Of a stretch of 64,000 nt of DNA, positions 36,060 through 49,105 are shown piece by piece. The number at the start of each line of letters is the position of its first letter. Position 1 is the stretch's first letter. The notes below the pieces were generated by a model. It was not told the DNA's origin and ran no database searches. It worked only from the letters and a program-made list of their open reading frames with translations. The stretch is taken from positions 63,270,533 to 63,334,532 of the forward strand of contig OX485804.1 of assembly GCA_950295325.1 (NCBI GenBank), given 5' to 3'. This DNA is from Polytrichum commune (Eukaryota; Streptophyta; Polytrichopsida; Polytrichales; Polytrichaceae). The translations under genes and the position numbers were made by a program.

Positions 36060-36470
36060 CTCCCTCCGTTTCAAAATAAAAGTTACGTTTTATAAAATCC
36101 ATGGGCTTAAGGTCATTTTTTGCACTTTTAGCACAAAATTGCATGCATTGCATAGCTCTCACTAAGTGCTTTCCAGCGAGCTAGGGGTGTCCATAGTAAC
36201 ACCCGTTCATCGCCATTGATGATCGAGACCAATTGATCTCACACATAAAACCGCGTTGATGTGCGTCGACGCCGTCGAGTCCAAATATCAATTGTTAAAC
36301 AAGTGTAAATTGTTATTTGACTTGGTAGTTCATCAACAACAACATTTACATTATTTCTGACAACATTCTAGTTCGTTTGGCGAAGTTTGAGAAAAATTTC
36401 ACCAAATGTAACTTTTATTTCATAACGTAGTTTATATCCAAACGTAACTTTTATTTTGAAACGGAGGGAG
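36060..36470. mobile_element. Stowaway-like MITE (Tc1/mariner), 411 bp
   Basis: It starts CTCCCTCCGTTTCAAAATAA and ends with the inverted complement (TTTTGAAACGGAGGGAG), flanked by TA at 36058-36059 and TA at 36471-36472. These are the defining ends and target duplication of plant Stowaway elements. The inverted repeat extends about 30 bp, including AAAAGTTACG. No coding capacity. Confidence 0.9.
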
Positions 36471-36935
36471 TATATGATAGTCTAGTTCACATCCGCACAA
36501 ATTTATTTTAAAACAACAGAGTTTATTTTTCTACATAACAAAGAAATTCAACACTGATGCTAGAAATGCTTGAAAACAAAATGTGAAAGCTTGAGTGTTT
36601 AAGGGTTAATAAACTCATTTCTTGAATGAAAAGACATGTATCACAAAGACATGCTTGGTTGAAACCTATGACAAAGTTGATGTGCACAAAATAGGTTATG
36701 ATTTTCACCGACATGCAAAGTCTTCTTCAAACTACCATAACATCACTCAACCTCTCACTTCCTCTTCATTTTTAAAAGGAGACTGGAAGGTGAGAGGTTG
36801 ACACAAACGGGAAATATTTCCATTGACAACTACAAGAGCGTATATGAATGGACATGGTTAGCATGTTATTTTCCTAAGTTAGGGTTCCACTTGGGGCCCA
36901 ACCCAACTGAACATCAATCGACTATGTCTTCTTAA

Positions 36936-37413
36936 GGCCCACTTCACACATGAGACCAAGAGCCCGTGACCATTACACTTCAAGCACTCTCATTGGTGGA
37001 AAAGGTGGAGCCGGTCCAAGTTTGCTTCACACTACGCTTGAGGGACCAATGGAGTAGGTGAATGCAAGATGGATGTAAAGTCTACATGGGTTCCTACATG
37101 GAATCGAATGGATCATGTTTCATGGTCACTTGGACTATTTTCAAAAACCACCTCTTGAAGGTAGGTCTAACACAAAACCATTGGGAGACCATGGTACTCC
37201 GAACGCTCACAACCGTTGGTTTATTCTATTTTATCATGTGCGAGGACCCGCATGAATAGAAATTCATTGGAATAGCATTTGGTTGAGGGCCCAGTTATAT
37301 ATGACTTCACACTACATGATTTTGGAGGTGTATTGGGACGGCATTTGGACACTTTTCTTTTAGGCTCTCACAATTTCATGGTCACGGCTCTTGGCTCGTG
37401 TGTGAAGTGGACC
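36936..37413. mobile_element. PIF/Harbinger-like MITE family D, 478 bp
   Basis: Termini are GGCCCACTTCACACATGAG and, from the other side, GGTCCACTTCACACACGAG, with similarity continuing through AAGAGCC-GTGACCAT. It is flanked by TAA at 36933-36935 and TAA at 37414-37416. A homologous copy in opposite orientation is at 48632-49105. Confidence 0.8.
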
Positions 37414-37908
37414 TAAATACATTGAATACTAGTTTGCCAATCGCATGACATGTGTTTTTTTTCCCCCCGGAACACCGGTAACCTTGGCCACATTTAGTGA
37501 GTTGTCGGTGCTCAATGATAGTTTGTGAAAAATACTCGAACTAAATACACACAAAGTATGTATAGGCCAGGTCCAAAATCAAAGAGAGATAATGACCGAC
37601 AAAGTTCCCGGCCCAACAAAACATTTGATGTACAGTTGAGTAATGTTATGACATAGTACCAAATGAATATGATATTTTAATGGCTCAAAATAGTAAATGT
37701 ATGTATAGTGCAATTCTATTGAGGCGGCCACGATTCATGTCACGAGCCACAAACGGTGGTACATCAATTGACTACGGGAACCACTTTTGCAGTGCCTACT
37801 AATTACTTGAAATGATAGCCTAATGTCATATGAGTTTTTTCCTTAGAAGTTGCAGTGACTGTACATTTTGAGTTACATCGAAGTCTTTAAATGGAACGGA
37901 ACAATTAA

Positions 37909-38104
37909 GGGCCGCTTCACACTATGGCCGTCCAAGTCAAGAGGCCGGGGGATTGAATGGCCAAACTTTGTTGGCTCTGTCTGTAGGACAGAGACTATGC
38001 ATCAACTTCTTCGTTTCAAGAGCAAATTTCCTAACCACTTTGCATTCACACTTGGACGTTACTTGTTCTTGTTATTTTTGGTCCACTTTATTTAATGTGG
38101 ATGT

Positions 38105-38141
<37 letters not shown>

Positions 38142-38873
38142 GTATATGTATATATATAACACTATAATTGCTTCCTAAAATGCATTGAAAGAAATCTAGT
38201 TAACTATAGTTATTTCGGTAGTTCTTGATTATGTATTCTAAAAATTTTGGGTGATAAATCAGTAGCTTCAATCCTTGACCTGCATTTGAGAAGAAGGTGC
38301 ACAAAATCCAAGAAAAGTTTGGTATAGTAAATAGCCATGGATTGGCATGAGCAAAGTGAACAACTATAATTGTAGTCTTTCATAGTAAAGGACAGAGCCT
38401 CAGAGTTCTACCGTTTTCTTGTTGAGAGTGCAAAGAGATGGGTTGAAAATACATAGCCAATCAAATATAAGTATTGGAGCCTCCGGCCGGGCAGAGTGTG
38501 AAGCCTCCAAAGGCCAAGCCCAAAGTCCAAACCTATACCTAAGAAAGAAGGAGCATCCCACTTTAATCCTTGCTTAAAACAATCCCTCCAATCTAACGGC
38601 CAAGACCTTGTCGATTTTTTATTTATTTTTCATGAATAAAAATTGACGGCCTCGCGACCATAGTTTGGTTTCCATTCTTGTCCGACCCAAACTTCCTTCG
38701 AGAGTCCGTCACCTTGGTCAAAAAGTGTTGCCATGTACACATTTTGGAGAGCGACGGCCTTTGGACTCTGACCTCTAGTGTGAAGGGTCGAGAGGTCGAA
38801 TTCTTGGTTTCTTGCAATCTGATTGGTGGTAATCGACGGCCTCTCGACCTTCGGCCATAGTGTGAAGCGGCCC
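37909..38873. mobile_element. PIF/Harbinger-like element family E, 965 bp
   Basis: The inverted termini GGGCCGCTTCACACTATGGC are identical on both sides, and subterminal AGAGGCCG / CGGCCTCTCGACC blocks are also inverted. TAA flanks it at 37906-37908 and 38874-38876. Inside is a TA microsatellite at about 38108-38158. It has no long open frame, so it is nonautonomous. The termini are a relative of family D, which lies 500 bp away. Confidence 0.85.
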
Positions 38874-38939
38874 TAAGCATCAAAACGTTAAGGATGAGGG
38901 TAAGAATCTAGTCATGCAAAAAAAAACATGACTTGTTTT

Positions 38940-39585
38940 AACCACTAATCTACACATGGGCACGCGGGAGGGAGACCTATATGACTATTTACAAAGAAAA
39001 AGAACATAACACTTTGATAGTGAATATAAATGTACTTATGAACTCTAAAAATAATGAGGAAAATGACTACAACCTCGATTTAGATACGCTACTCATCTCA
39101 CACCAATCACATGTATCATGTCGTAGGCCCTTTTAGTGATTGCAAAACTAGATTGTCCTCTTTAGGCCCGCTTACCTTCGTACTCACTCCAAAGTGATGG
39201 GTAACTTAAGTTTATGAATAGACTAATTGTTCCTTAAGATAGAAAATCCTTATTCAGTCACATTTCTTACTCGGACGCCTATATTTGAGGGGTATTCGGT
39301 TTGGTGTGGCTCCAAGAACAAATACCCAAAATACTTTTTTTTAATAATATGTACTCAAAATACGATAACCATTCTGAACTCAACAATCAACACAATTGAA
39401 GGACCCATATGACCATCCAATGAACGCGAAATTCCTCACTTTGATAATGAATAAGATGTTCATATGAGCTCCAAAAATCATGAGGAAAATGGCTACTACC
39501 ATGATTTGCATATGCTAACTATCTCGTACTAATCGCGTGTTTCACACCCATAGAGTAGTGGGCTCATTTGAAAAAGCAACATAAG
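38940..39585 (+). mobile_element. Inverted-repeat element family A, two adjacent copies
   Basis: A truncated copy (about 38950-39165) precedes a longer one (about 39170-39580). Both carry the CACTTTGATAGTGAATA and AATCATGAGGAAAATG type blocks. The second has the GGACGCCTATATTTGAGGGG end block. Both lie in direct orientation. Confidence 0.5.
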
Positions 39586-40324
39586 AGAAGGTGCCATATT
39601 CTCCACACTTGGTGTAGTACTCCACAGCCGGCCTGGAATCTTGCACACGTAATTGGATGTGTCACGATTTCTTCTTGCAGGCTAACTTAGATTTTCATGG
39701 AACATGAAGCAATTCAGAAGCCAAAGGTGTAACTTAAGTGATGTCATGGCCGATTTCGTGGAACAATAGTTGCACTCTAGTGGTCGAATTCAACCCGAGA
39801 CCAACTATTCCCGAGAAAACAAAGAAAAAGAAATAGAAAAAGGAAATGTCCACGATTTCACAAGGATATGTGATGTTTGTTTACCAACTCTTTTTCATGG
39901 TTGCATGGTCATGGTCATGGACGTGGGGATGGTTCAATGCCTATTTTCATAGGTGGATTGTAGGTCAGTGTTGATTTGAAGGTGATTGTGTCGTATTGGG
40001 ATGGTAGTGAGTGGTTTTAGTCTAGTGAGACTGGCGCTTGGCTCTCTTCAAGTTTTGTTTTATTGAGTGTGATGTGTGTTAGGTAACGTGTGGCTATTTT
40101 TGAGAAAGTTTTTGTTAGATTATGGGTTTTGTTTGTGGGGATTTGGAAGTCCTGAAGGTGTTTTGGTAGTTGTTGTGTGTATGGCACCTGTAATTCTTGT
40201 TGTGATTACAACCTAGTTCTCCCATTTGGCCTTATGTTTCTTAGTATGCGCATTTGGATTGTGCCAAGTATATTATGTGTTTATATGCCAAGACATGCAT
40301 ACATAAGCATGTGCCTTCGGGCTA

Positions 40325-41106
40325 AACATAGGTAAAAGAAAGAAAGAAAAACATTTAGAGGGTAAATTGAATATTTGATGAATACTCAAAGTCAAACCAT
40401 AGCTTCCTTCAACCAATCCTTAGGCCCTATGTATAACGACCATGCATATGATGTGGACCCCACCTTCATTGCCTAGAACCAACACAATATCGTTGGGTAC
40501 TAGACCCAAGGTAGATCAAAGCCAAACTAATATATATTTTTGGCATAAATTGAAAATTCAATTACAAGAAAATGAACCAAAACACAACCACCTCCAAAGA
40601 ACCAACACAACCCAAGGAGAAATTCAAAGCCCAACTAGTAACGTTGCGCAAAGCCACATGGCCACCCCTATGACCCCACCCACTTCACTTGCAAAACCGT
40701 CACCTTGCATCCCATGTACCAATCCCCTTGCATTCCAAGATTAGACCCCCCTTTTATTCCTAGAACCAACCTCTTTTGTGCTTTGTGGGCCCACATCCTT
40801 GGCTTTGTAAATAACATGCGAAAACCAATCCCCCCCGCCACCCCATGTATAGAATGACTAGAACAAGCACTGACAAGCGACCCAAAACCCACATTGAACC
40901 AACCCGAGATAGAGTGGAGCCTTTATTTACCCTACATGAAGGTGGTGGAGGCTGCTATGAGGTGGAGCCACTAATGGCACCTAAAACTGTCACTCCGTGG
41001 GCCCGGGCACTCATACGCCATCGGGAATGGTTCAAGTTAGTGTTGGCAATTGGGAGGCGTTATTAGGTGTTGGTTCCGGGTAGGTTGATTTTAGCACCCT
41101 CTACCT
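40325..41106. mobile_element. Inverted-repeat element family C, second copy
   Basis: Shares about 600 bp with 34876-35586, including AACCAACCCGAGATA and TCACTCCGTGGGCCC, and ends with TTTTAGCACCCTCTACC. The left terminal repeat is not found, and the middle has an extra A-rich segment (about 40530-40630), so this copy is rearranged. Confidence 0.55.
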
Positions 41107-44100
41107 TTGTTGTCCTCCCTAAAAAACCTACTAAGAGCATGTGACCATTCATTGTTTGTGATAAACAAACCACAATCTCAATTATTTTGAAAGATTGTGG
41201 AAGCCTTATTTCGTGACCGCACTAAAAGACAACCACCAACACATTATTATGTTTCAACATCCTTCATTATATTGTGTACATCTAATTCTTTCAAGGTTCT
41301 TCTGTTAAAATTGCAACAACAATTACATATGTTGTTGGGTGATATTGATCAAAGAGAGATATCCAAATCATAGCTGGGTTGCGACATCTTCGGATTGCAT
41401 ATCATAATAATGAACTATCCATATTCCACATTATTCGCTATTGCACCCATGGCATGAAATTGTGGTTTTCCCCTTTAAATGCTAGCCATGATCACATCTT
41501 TCAAATGCTTGAACTCCAAAGAAGATATAATAGATAGGATATGATTTTGGATTTTAGAAATGGAAATTAATTTTGTTCACATTTTATTTTTCTTAATTGG
41601 TTTACAAATGGCCTTTCTACCATTTCGCAAGGATTTCAAAGCAGTTTTGAAAACCCCCAAATAATTTGAAATTGATCAACTTCGTGATGAGATGACTAAT
41701 ATCAATATTTGTGTACCTTTAAGTTTCTGTCACAATTTTGTTTATTTTTCTCAAATGGTTTACAAGTGGCCCTCGCAACACTTCTTAAGTTTTCAAAGCA
41801 ATTTCAAAAACCATGCAAAGATCTGAAGTTGGTTACCTTGGTGCCGAGATGCCCAATATCAACAATTGAGTGCCTCTAAATTTCTCTCACAATTTGGTCC
41901 TTGGAATATTAGTATTTAGGTTGGAAGGGATTTCTTCCTTGTTTGTGGTTGTAGTACGGGTTGTCGTTATGTAAGCAATTAGTTCCAAGAAGTTTTGGAG
42001 AGACAAGACTTATGACGAAGACCTTCATTTTCCCTAATAACTAGAAGTATCTACCTCGTTAGAGTTAGAGTTAAGAGGACTAAGTTGGTCAACGCCTCAA
42101 TATCACTATTGCTAAAGACCCACCCTCTGTAGTATAGTGTAGTAATCTTGGTCAAATACCCATGGTACCCTACTCTTTATAAAAAAAATGTGACGACCTC
42201 ATTATAGATACATGAATGGTATTTAACAAAAATGACATTATTATAGATACATGAATGGTATTTAACAAAAACGACATTAGTCCAACACTAGTTATAGTGT
42301 TGCCGGTATAGTAGGAAGTTAATAAGAAGATATATTGAATAACTAGCATATAGATATGGTTGTAAGTAGGTCAAATTATGAGGTAGTACATCTTTAAACC
42401 TTAAAAAATAGGATCACTAGTAACATGGTATTAATAAGGTCTACGTAGTAGGATAATGTATACCAGAAGGGGTAGCTAACATGGGTAGTAAAGAATTCTA
42501 TTAGAGATACCGACCTTTTCAATTAGGAAACTAAATATGTCATGGAGGGGTGGACAAGGGAAAAAAAAGAAAAAAAATTCACAATCTTAATAGAGGCATT
42601 CACTAAATTGGGATCATTTATAGATGCTTATGCATCTACATGTGAATTTAACAATATATATTTGTAAATTTTAAACACTGCATATAATCTCTATGTCTTT
42701 GTGGATCGCACGTGCATTTATTCATGCTTGTTGGTGTAGTAGTGTTACTTCATCGCATTCAAGAGAGGCTCTGTCACATTCAATGTCATCTTGACATCGT
42801 CATACAATACTCTATCCTCACCTCATAGTGGTGGCTCAATGATGAAGATGATCTCCCTCGATGATGATGAGGAACATTTTTGGAAATTTTTCATGAAATC
42901 TTGATGGAGTATGTGAGTTTTCCATTTGTTTCATGTTTGTTCGATTATGAAATCATTCAACACGTTATTATTCAATAATGAATGTTGACCCTCTGAGTTG
43001 TTTTTTTAGCTTTAATTTTTTTTTAAATAAATGAAAAATGAAATATCCCCTTCCTCTTGCATAATTAATCCATTACATACAAAGGGGGTCACAAAGGTTG
43101 TGAATCCAACCTCAACACCATCACATTATAGGAGATCGTTGGGTTATGATCATTGCATCGTGCCATTTGTAGATGTCGAGGCAAAGGAGTGTATTGAACA
43201 TGTTAGTGACAAAGAGGAGAGGTAATGGAGGACTATAGGGGTAGTTACGGAGCTTCTATGCATGGTTCTACATTGACTACATTGAATGTGCTCATTACTT
43301 TGCGGACATTGATATGTGTGAGTAATTTCCTCTTGTACTTTCATTTGTGTCCAAATAGTTCAATTTCTAAGTTTTCCGCAATGCCTCCATAAATTCATAC
43401 CCCAAACCTACATGAACTCCATAATCATAGTCTAGAGCATGTTCAATACTTGGAATGTGGTTGATTTTTATTTTTATTTTTAAATAAAGAAAGTGAAGGT
43501 TGAATCTAACAACAATGTTAACAATCGTTTCCAAACTCTCAAGCCAAGCTTTGTGGTGGTTGATTTTAAGAGTAAAGCAAGGCATTCATTAGATTGATTG
43601 CACTTTGTGTGAACTTCCCACTCATGGTATTTATAAACAAAGATGTTATCATTTATGCCAAAATACCACGGTTATAAGATACTAGTGGACGTATCTCCAA
43701 ATATTTTGCCAACCTCACTGCTCACAAGTTACCACTCACATGTTAGTACACCGCGATGGCGTATCCAGGTAGGAGGGAGAATGCTTCTTAAATACATCAA
43801 TAACTTACAAACAATATAGGGAGAAGTACAACCTACCACTCAAACGCTTCATAAAGTATGTGTGTGTTTTGTGGACACTTACCTTTTTGTGACTCGCTAT
43901 CATGTATAGCTCGAGGAATTGATAGGACTTCAAGCACAATAAGTTGGCCTCCATTATGATTCCATGCATTATTATATTATACGTTTTGATTCCAAGATTC
44001 CAAGAGCACACAAACGTCAATCACCATTTTCCCACCAACATTCATTGTCCCATTCTTGAAAGCAAATCATGAAGCACTATGAACTCTTCCACTCACCGAC

Positions 44101-44482
44101 CGAACGGGCCCTACATGTGGAGATAGAAGAGCCCACATTAAGCACACATTCCTTAAATCATGGTATGCATTGCTCTTGATTTATTACCAAGTAACGCATG
44201 GGTGTCGACACTAATTTTGGCATGCAAGATTCATTTTGGAAGTGCTTTGTGTAACGTCTTCCATGGTTTGATTCGAAACCGCTAAGATGCACCCAAAAGG
44301 TCCTCGAATCACTCATGGTTGCCTTGTGTGCCTTTGTCTCCTTCATAGCTATGAACTAACGTCTCTTCATCCATAATCAAGTTACATCCTAAGAGTTAGG
44401 TCTCCCTAAAACGTCATATGACGGTCGACGGGTCCGCAAGCTCCAAGTTCACCACGGTCACCCAATTTAACGTACATAGTAA
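41107..44482. other. Intergenic DNA with small tandem duplications
   Basis: No supported gene. A 39-bp tandem duplication starts at 42201 and 42240 (ATTATAGATACATGAATGGT). A degenerate ~165-bp duplication spans about 41570-41900 (TGGTTTACAAATGGCC and TGGTTTACAAGTGGCC). Confidence 0.5.
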
Positions 44483-45056
44483 GGGTTGGTTTACACCATG
44501 AACCATGAAGTCGGACCATGGAAGATGGCCTTTGTCCATGGTCCGACTTCCATGGTCCAACTTTCATGGTTTGGTTTCTTCAAAAACCAATCTACAAAAC
44601 TTTTTGGGCCCTTCACTAAGTGTAAACCGAATGTGGACCAAGAAGAATGACCATGCACCCAAAAGTGAACGTGTTGATTTTTTTAATATATGCCCAAAAA
44701 AGGCAGTTTTGAAGAAAAAATAAATCAAGTTTGACCATTCTCTTGTCTTCATCTTCTCTTCCCCAAAAAAAATTTCATAATTTTTTTTATCATAACAATA
44801 TTTCTTTGCCACGTGCCCTTGCCTTTTCCTACCATAGCACCTCGTTCGCCTCTCCCACTGCAAAACCCGTTGGGACCATGTGAATATGGATAATGCAGGC
44901 CTTAACATATGCCTTTGGAGGACCTCAAACTCCATGGTCACTCTAACACTTATTCCTCGGCGTAAACCGAAGTGTCCACCGGGACGAGTTCAACAATCAA
45001 TCACAAATTTTCCAAAGCCCTGGGACAACTTCGTGGTCCATGGTGTGAACAACCCC
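44483..45056. mobile_element. Inverted-repeat element family F, ~574 bp
   Basis: The left end GGGTTGGTTTACACCATGAA and the inward-read right end GGGGTTGTTCACACCATGGA form an imperfect inverted repeat of about 40 bp, which continues through CATGAAGTCGGACCATGG. The left flank is TAA but the right flank does not match, so the boundaries and superfamily are uncertain. Confidence 0.45.
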
Positions 45057-45106
45057 TTCTTCGACACTTTACACCGAAAGAGGCAACCACCTCGTACAGA
45101 ACACTA

Positions 45107-45240
45107 TCCATAACAATGTTCTGTGGGACAAACAATACTTTGCATAATATTCCCGACACTCAATCTGAATGTGGAGAATATTCCGCAAAATACTATCAGT
45201 CGTCCCACAAAACATTGTTATGGATCTGAATAATGTTATG
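45107..45240. mobile_element. Small foldback element family G, copy 1
   Basis: CCATAACAATGTTCTGTGGG at the left and the near-complement ending in TTTTGTTATGG-type sequence at about 45205-45226 form an inverted repeat of about 24 bp around an AT-rich core. A related copy is at 51424-51585. Confidence 0.5.
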
Positions 45241-45758
45241 TATATACATAGTATATACATAGTAGCGAGAGGTGCCTAATGAACGTTTTAAACAATCATT
45301 GGATCTCAAGCGGCCCGTGTGTATATATATAAGAAGGAGCCTGACAAGTGTCAAATGTATGGATCCCCGTTCCCACACCCCAATTTCAAAAGCCCCTCAA
45401 TTACGACCTGTCCCCGAAACCCTCCAAAGTCAGCATGCAGGGGTCTAGTCTACACATGAACGTTTTCGGAGTCAAACTTTGCTGTTGGGGAAAGAGAGTC
45501 TGACCCCATCATCCCATGATTCTTCATCATCAATTGGGCTATTTTAGGTCATTCACATGTTCTATATAATTATTTTTTTAACACATTCTTAACATATGTT
45601 CCAGTTTGAATTTGGTGCGAAGGGGTGACTCACCTGGGAGCCCCTGCTCACCAGTTTATAAAGATGTAAGATGTGTGGATTTCTATTACTAGGTCTTTTG
45701 GGTTCCTAATTCCAAGAAACGTTGTTTTCGGATATGGTGACTCGTCAAGTGGCCCTAA

Positions 45759-46185
45759 GGGCATCCCCAGGAGAGATAGTAAGCAACCCGCCAAAAATAA
45801 TATATTATATGGTGTTTAGGGTGTTTGGGGAGCCCTCCATCTTGGGCGGGGCCGCTCATCTTGAGTCAGAGCCCACCAAAGCCTAGGCATACCCCCGGTA
45901 TAATTAGGAAGCAATCAATAAGACAACGACACCTATTATCTGACATGGGATAAAGTAGGATATCGGAGTATCTGATATTAAAGTAATCTCTTGGCGGGCC
46001 GGAGGAGGGCCGCCATATGAACCATTTATGGCGTTGGAAGGCCTTTACTATACCCGGGCCGGTTCTAAATTATGCCGGACCGGACATTGGTGGGGCTCAA
46101 TTTATGCCGGTACCGCCACCTAAGAACCCGGGATGCCCCATTTTTGGCGTTGGCATGCCCTATGGCGAGGCTGCTGGGGACGCCC
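45759..46185. mobile_element. PIF/Harbinger-like MITE family H, tandem copy 1
   Basis: 427 bp, with inverted ends GGGCATCCCCAG and, inwards from the right, GGGCGTCCCCAG. TAA lies at 45756-45758 and at 46186-46188. The second TAA is shared with the next copy. Ends resemble those of the 28.6 kb foldback element. Confidence 0.85.
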
Positions 46186-46188
46186 TAA

Positions 46189-46615
46189 GGGCATCCCCAG
46201 GAGAGATAGAAAGCAACCCGTCAAAAATAATATATTATATGGTGTTTAGGGTGTTTGGGGAGCCCTCCATCTTGGGCGGGGCAGCTCATCTTGAGTTAGA
46301 GCCCACCAAAGCCTAGGCATACCCCCGGTATAATTAGGAAGCAATCAATAAGACAACGACACCTATTATCTGACATGGGATAAAGTAGGATATCGGAGTA
46401 TCTGATATTAAAGTAATCTCTTGGCGGGCCGGAGGAGGGTCGCCATATGAACCATTTATGGCGTTGGAAGGCCTTTACTATACCCGGGCCGGTTCTAAAT
46501 TATGCCGGACCGGACATTGGTGGGGCTCAATTTATGCCGGTACCGCCACCTAAGAACCCGGGATGCCCCATTTTTGGCGTTGGCATACCCCATGGCGAGG
46601 CTGCTGGGGACGCTC
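46189..46615. mobile_element. PIF/Harbinger-like MITE family H, tandem copy 2
   Basis: 427 bp and almost identical to copy 1 (a handful of substitutions), followed by TAA at 46616-46618. The head-to-tail arrangement with a single TAA at the junction gives an exact 430-bp period. Both copies contain the same open frame starting MNHLWRWKAFTIPGP; it has no known domain and is probably not a gene. Confidence 0.85.
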
Positions 46616-46618
46616 TAA

Positions 46619-48631
46619 GGCAAGGTCGAGTAGAGGCAACCACAACCGATCACGAAAGAGGTTATGTGCAAGATTTGGGAAAGTGTAAGGTGGTGCAAAT
46701 TTTTCTCATGTAGGAAGGAAGATAGGGCTTTGGAGGGTTCCGCATTCTTTCGGTAGTTTTGATCTTGTAAATTGAATTTTATGATGGATTTTTGAAGTCA
46801 GAAGTTGGCATGAACATATTTCCAATGTTTGGCGTTTGCCGTAACTGCTCATTTCATATGCTCGATCCTCCTCACTTTAGCACTCAAAAACTAGGCCATG
46901 TGTCATGGCACTATTGGTTCCGGCTTGATTGAGGATTTGTCCCACCTTAATTGAACTTCCGGTACCATGTAGATTGTCGACGGGGTCCTGATCGGGAGAA
47001 GGTGCCTCTATTATAGACGCGTATTATTTGGATGTTTCTCTTTGCACCCACTTCCTCGTAGGAAGTGAACCACACAATTAGTGCGAGATGAATAAAGCGC
47101 GTGGGTGTTAGTTGGTTCTTTTTTCATGGTCTCCAACTTCTACTAATTAGATTTACAAAATGAATCTCTTGTTGCATTAGCAAATCTACGGTGAAACATT
47201 TGCAAAAAAAACATATTGGAAATCGGGCCTCCCTTGATTTAGTGATGATTATCAAAAGTGCATGTTTGTTAATTTCTTGACTCGATACATAGATCCTCCC
47301 CATTGTGTTCACTATTGAGTGCATAGTAGTGATTAGTATTTGAAGACGTAGTCCATTTTCTTTTAACCATGTGTCTTTCTGATGTTTGCTCTTTGATCCT
47401 CATCGATTCAAATACCAATCAAATCTAGGGGCCTGATTAAGAAAGTGAGCCACTTAAGACCCATCCACCTTAGCAAATCCAAATCATGTCCGTAGTCGTT
47501 GCTTCATAATTTTTGGAGCTCGACATACGAATACCATATTCATAATCAAAGTGAAGATTCCTATCCTCATTAACCGGTCATATAGGTGCCTCCACTCATG
47601 TTGACTGTTGAACCTTTTAATAATTACAATATTTTGAACACGTAATCCAACCTCTTTTAAACACATGTCTTTTGGTGTCCGTTCTTAGATTTACACCTAA
47701 CAATATACCACTCAAATATAGGTGTCCAAATTACTGTTGTGTTGGAATTATTAAACACGTCTACCTTAGTTGACAAAATTCTCAATTCTACTTTACCCAG
47801 TTGAACTCAACCAACTTTCGTGTCTAATGTTGATGACTTATGGGAGCATTCAAGTTTGGTCATTATGTTTCTATTAAGTCAACTCATTAGGGTGGGTGGG
47901 TCTTAAATGGTTACTTTTTCTCATTCTCACACTTCCCCCAGGATTTTATTTTAAAGACGTGATTAGCCATTTTCCTTATAATTTTCAGAGTTCACAATAA
48001 TATGCAATTCTCTATCAAAGTTTATCTTTCTCCTTAATTTGCCATACATATATATTCCCTCCATTTTCTGACTATTAAATCTAGAATAGGTTATAAACAA
48101 AAATGAGCACATTGTTCAAATCTTTATATTAAAAAAATTGTGTCATTTTGATGTCCTTTTAAAATTCATACCCAATCACACACCACTCAAAATATAGGAT
48201 GTCTGATCAAGACAATGAATTGAATTAGGTTTGCTTATCTTACTAGGTACATTGCGCAATCAACTTGTCAAGCGTGGGGTCAAGCATAAGCCAAATTCTA
48301 TTTGAAATTATACTATGTTTATTCTCACATCAGAGCACTGCACTGACAAATTCAAGCAAAAACACTCGGGTGATTCAGTGTATTGATATTATTAGAACGG
48401 AATGGTTGATAGCAACCGAATAATATTCTGTTGACAAACATTAACTCATTCCTAATTAACCCAACTTCACTTACGCTGACGAGGACGAGAAACCTTGCCC
48501 CCAACAACAACAACAACAACAACAACAACTTAAGTTCATTAAATAGTGATAAAATTAACCACTTAAGCTCACTTAAATTAACCTTATTAGCCTCACGCTC
48601 CAAGCCATACAAGGTGGTGAGAAGGTGACTT
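46619..48631. other. Intergenic DNA with inverted copies of element family A
   Basis: Minus-orientation family A copies lie at about 47340-47440 (partial), 47450-47750 and 47880-48225. They show the complementary blocks CCACTCAAATATAGGTGTCC and ATCAAAGT. An AAC microsatellite is at about 48503-48530. No gene is supported. Confidence 0.5.
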
Positions 48632-49105
48632 GGGGCCACTTCACGCACGAGCCAAGAGTTGTGACCATGAAATTGTGAGACCCCAAAAGAAAGCGTCCAA
48701 AGGCCGTCCCAAGACACCTCCCCAATCATGTAGTGTGGTCACGGACCCTCAAGTGTAGTGTGAAGTCATATGTGACCGGGCCCTCAACCAAATGCTATTT
48801 CAGTGAAATTCTATTCACGCGGGTCCTCACACATGATAAAATACAATAAACCAACGGTTGTAAGCGTTTGGAATACCATGATCTGCCAATGGTTTGATGT
48901 TAGGCCTACCTCCAAGAGATGTTTTTTTGAAAAGAGTCCAAGTGACTATGCAACATGATCCATTCGATGCCATGTAGGAATCCATGTAGACTTTACATCC
49001 ATCTTGCATTCTCATACTCCGTTGGACCGGTTCCGGCTTTCCCACCAATGAGAGTGCTTGAAATGCAGTGGTCACGGGCTCTCAGTCTCGTGTGTGAAGT
49101 GGTCC
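48632..49105. mobile_element. PIF/Harbinger-like MITE family D, inverted copy
   Basis: Homologous over its length to 36936-37413 in opposite orientation (shared blocks CATCTTGCATTC, TAAACCAACGGTTGT, CACCAATGAGAGTGCTTGAA). The right flank is TTA; the left flank does not match exactly, so the target duplication is eroded. Confidence 0.75.

Noticed and set aside
46017-46713. Paired frames beginning MNHLWRWKAFTIPGP
   Set aside because: They are identical because they lie in two copies of a MITE; no domain and no splice context.
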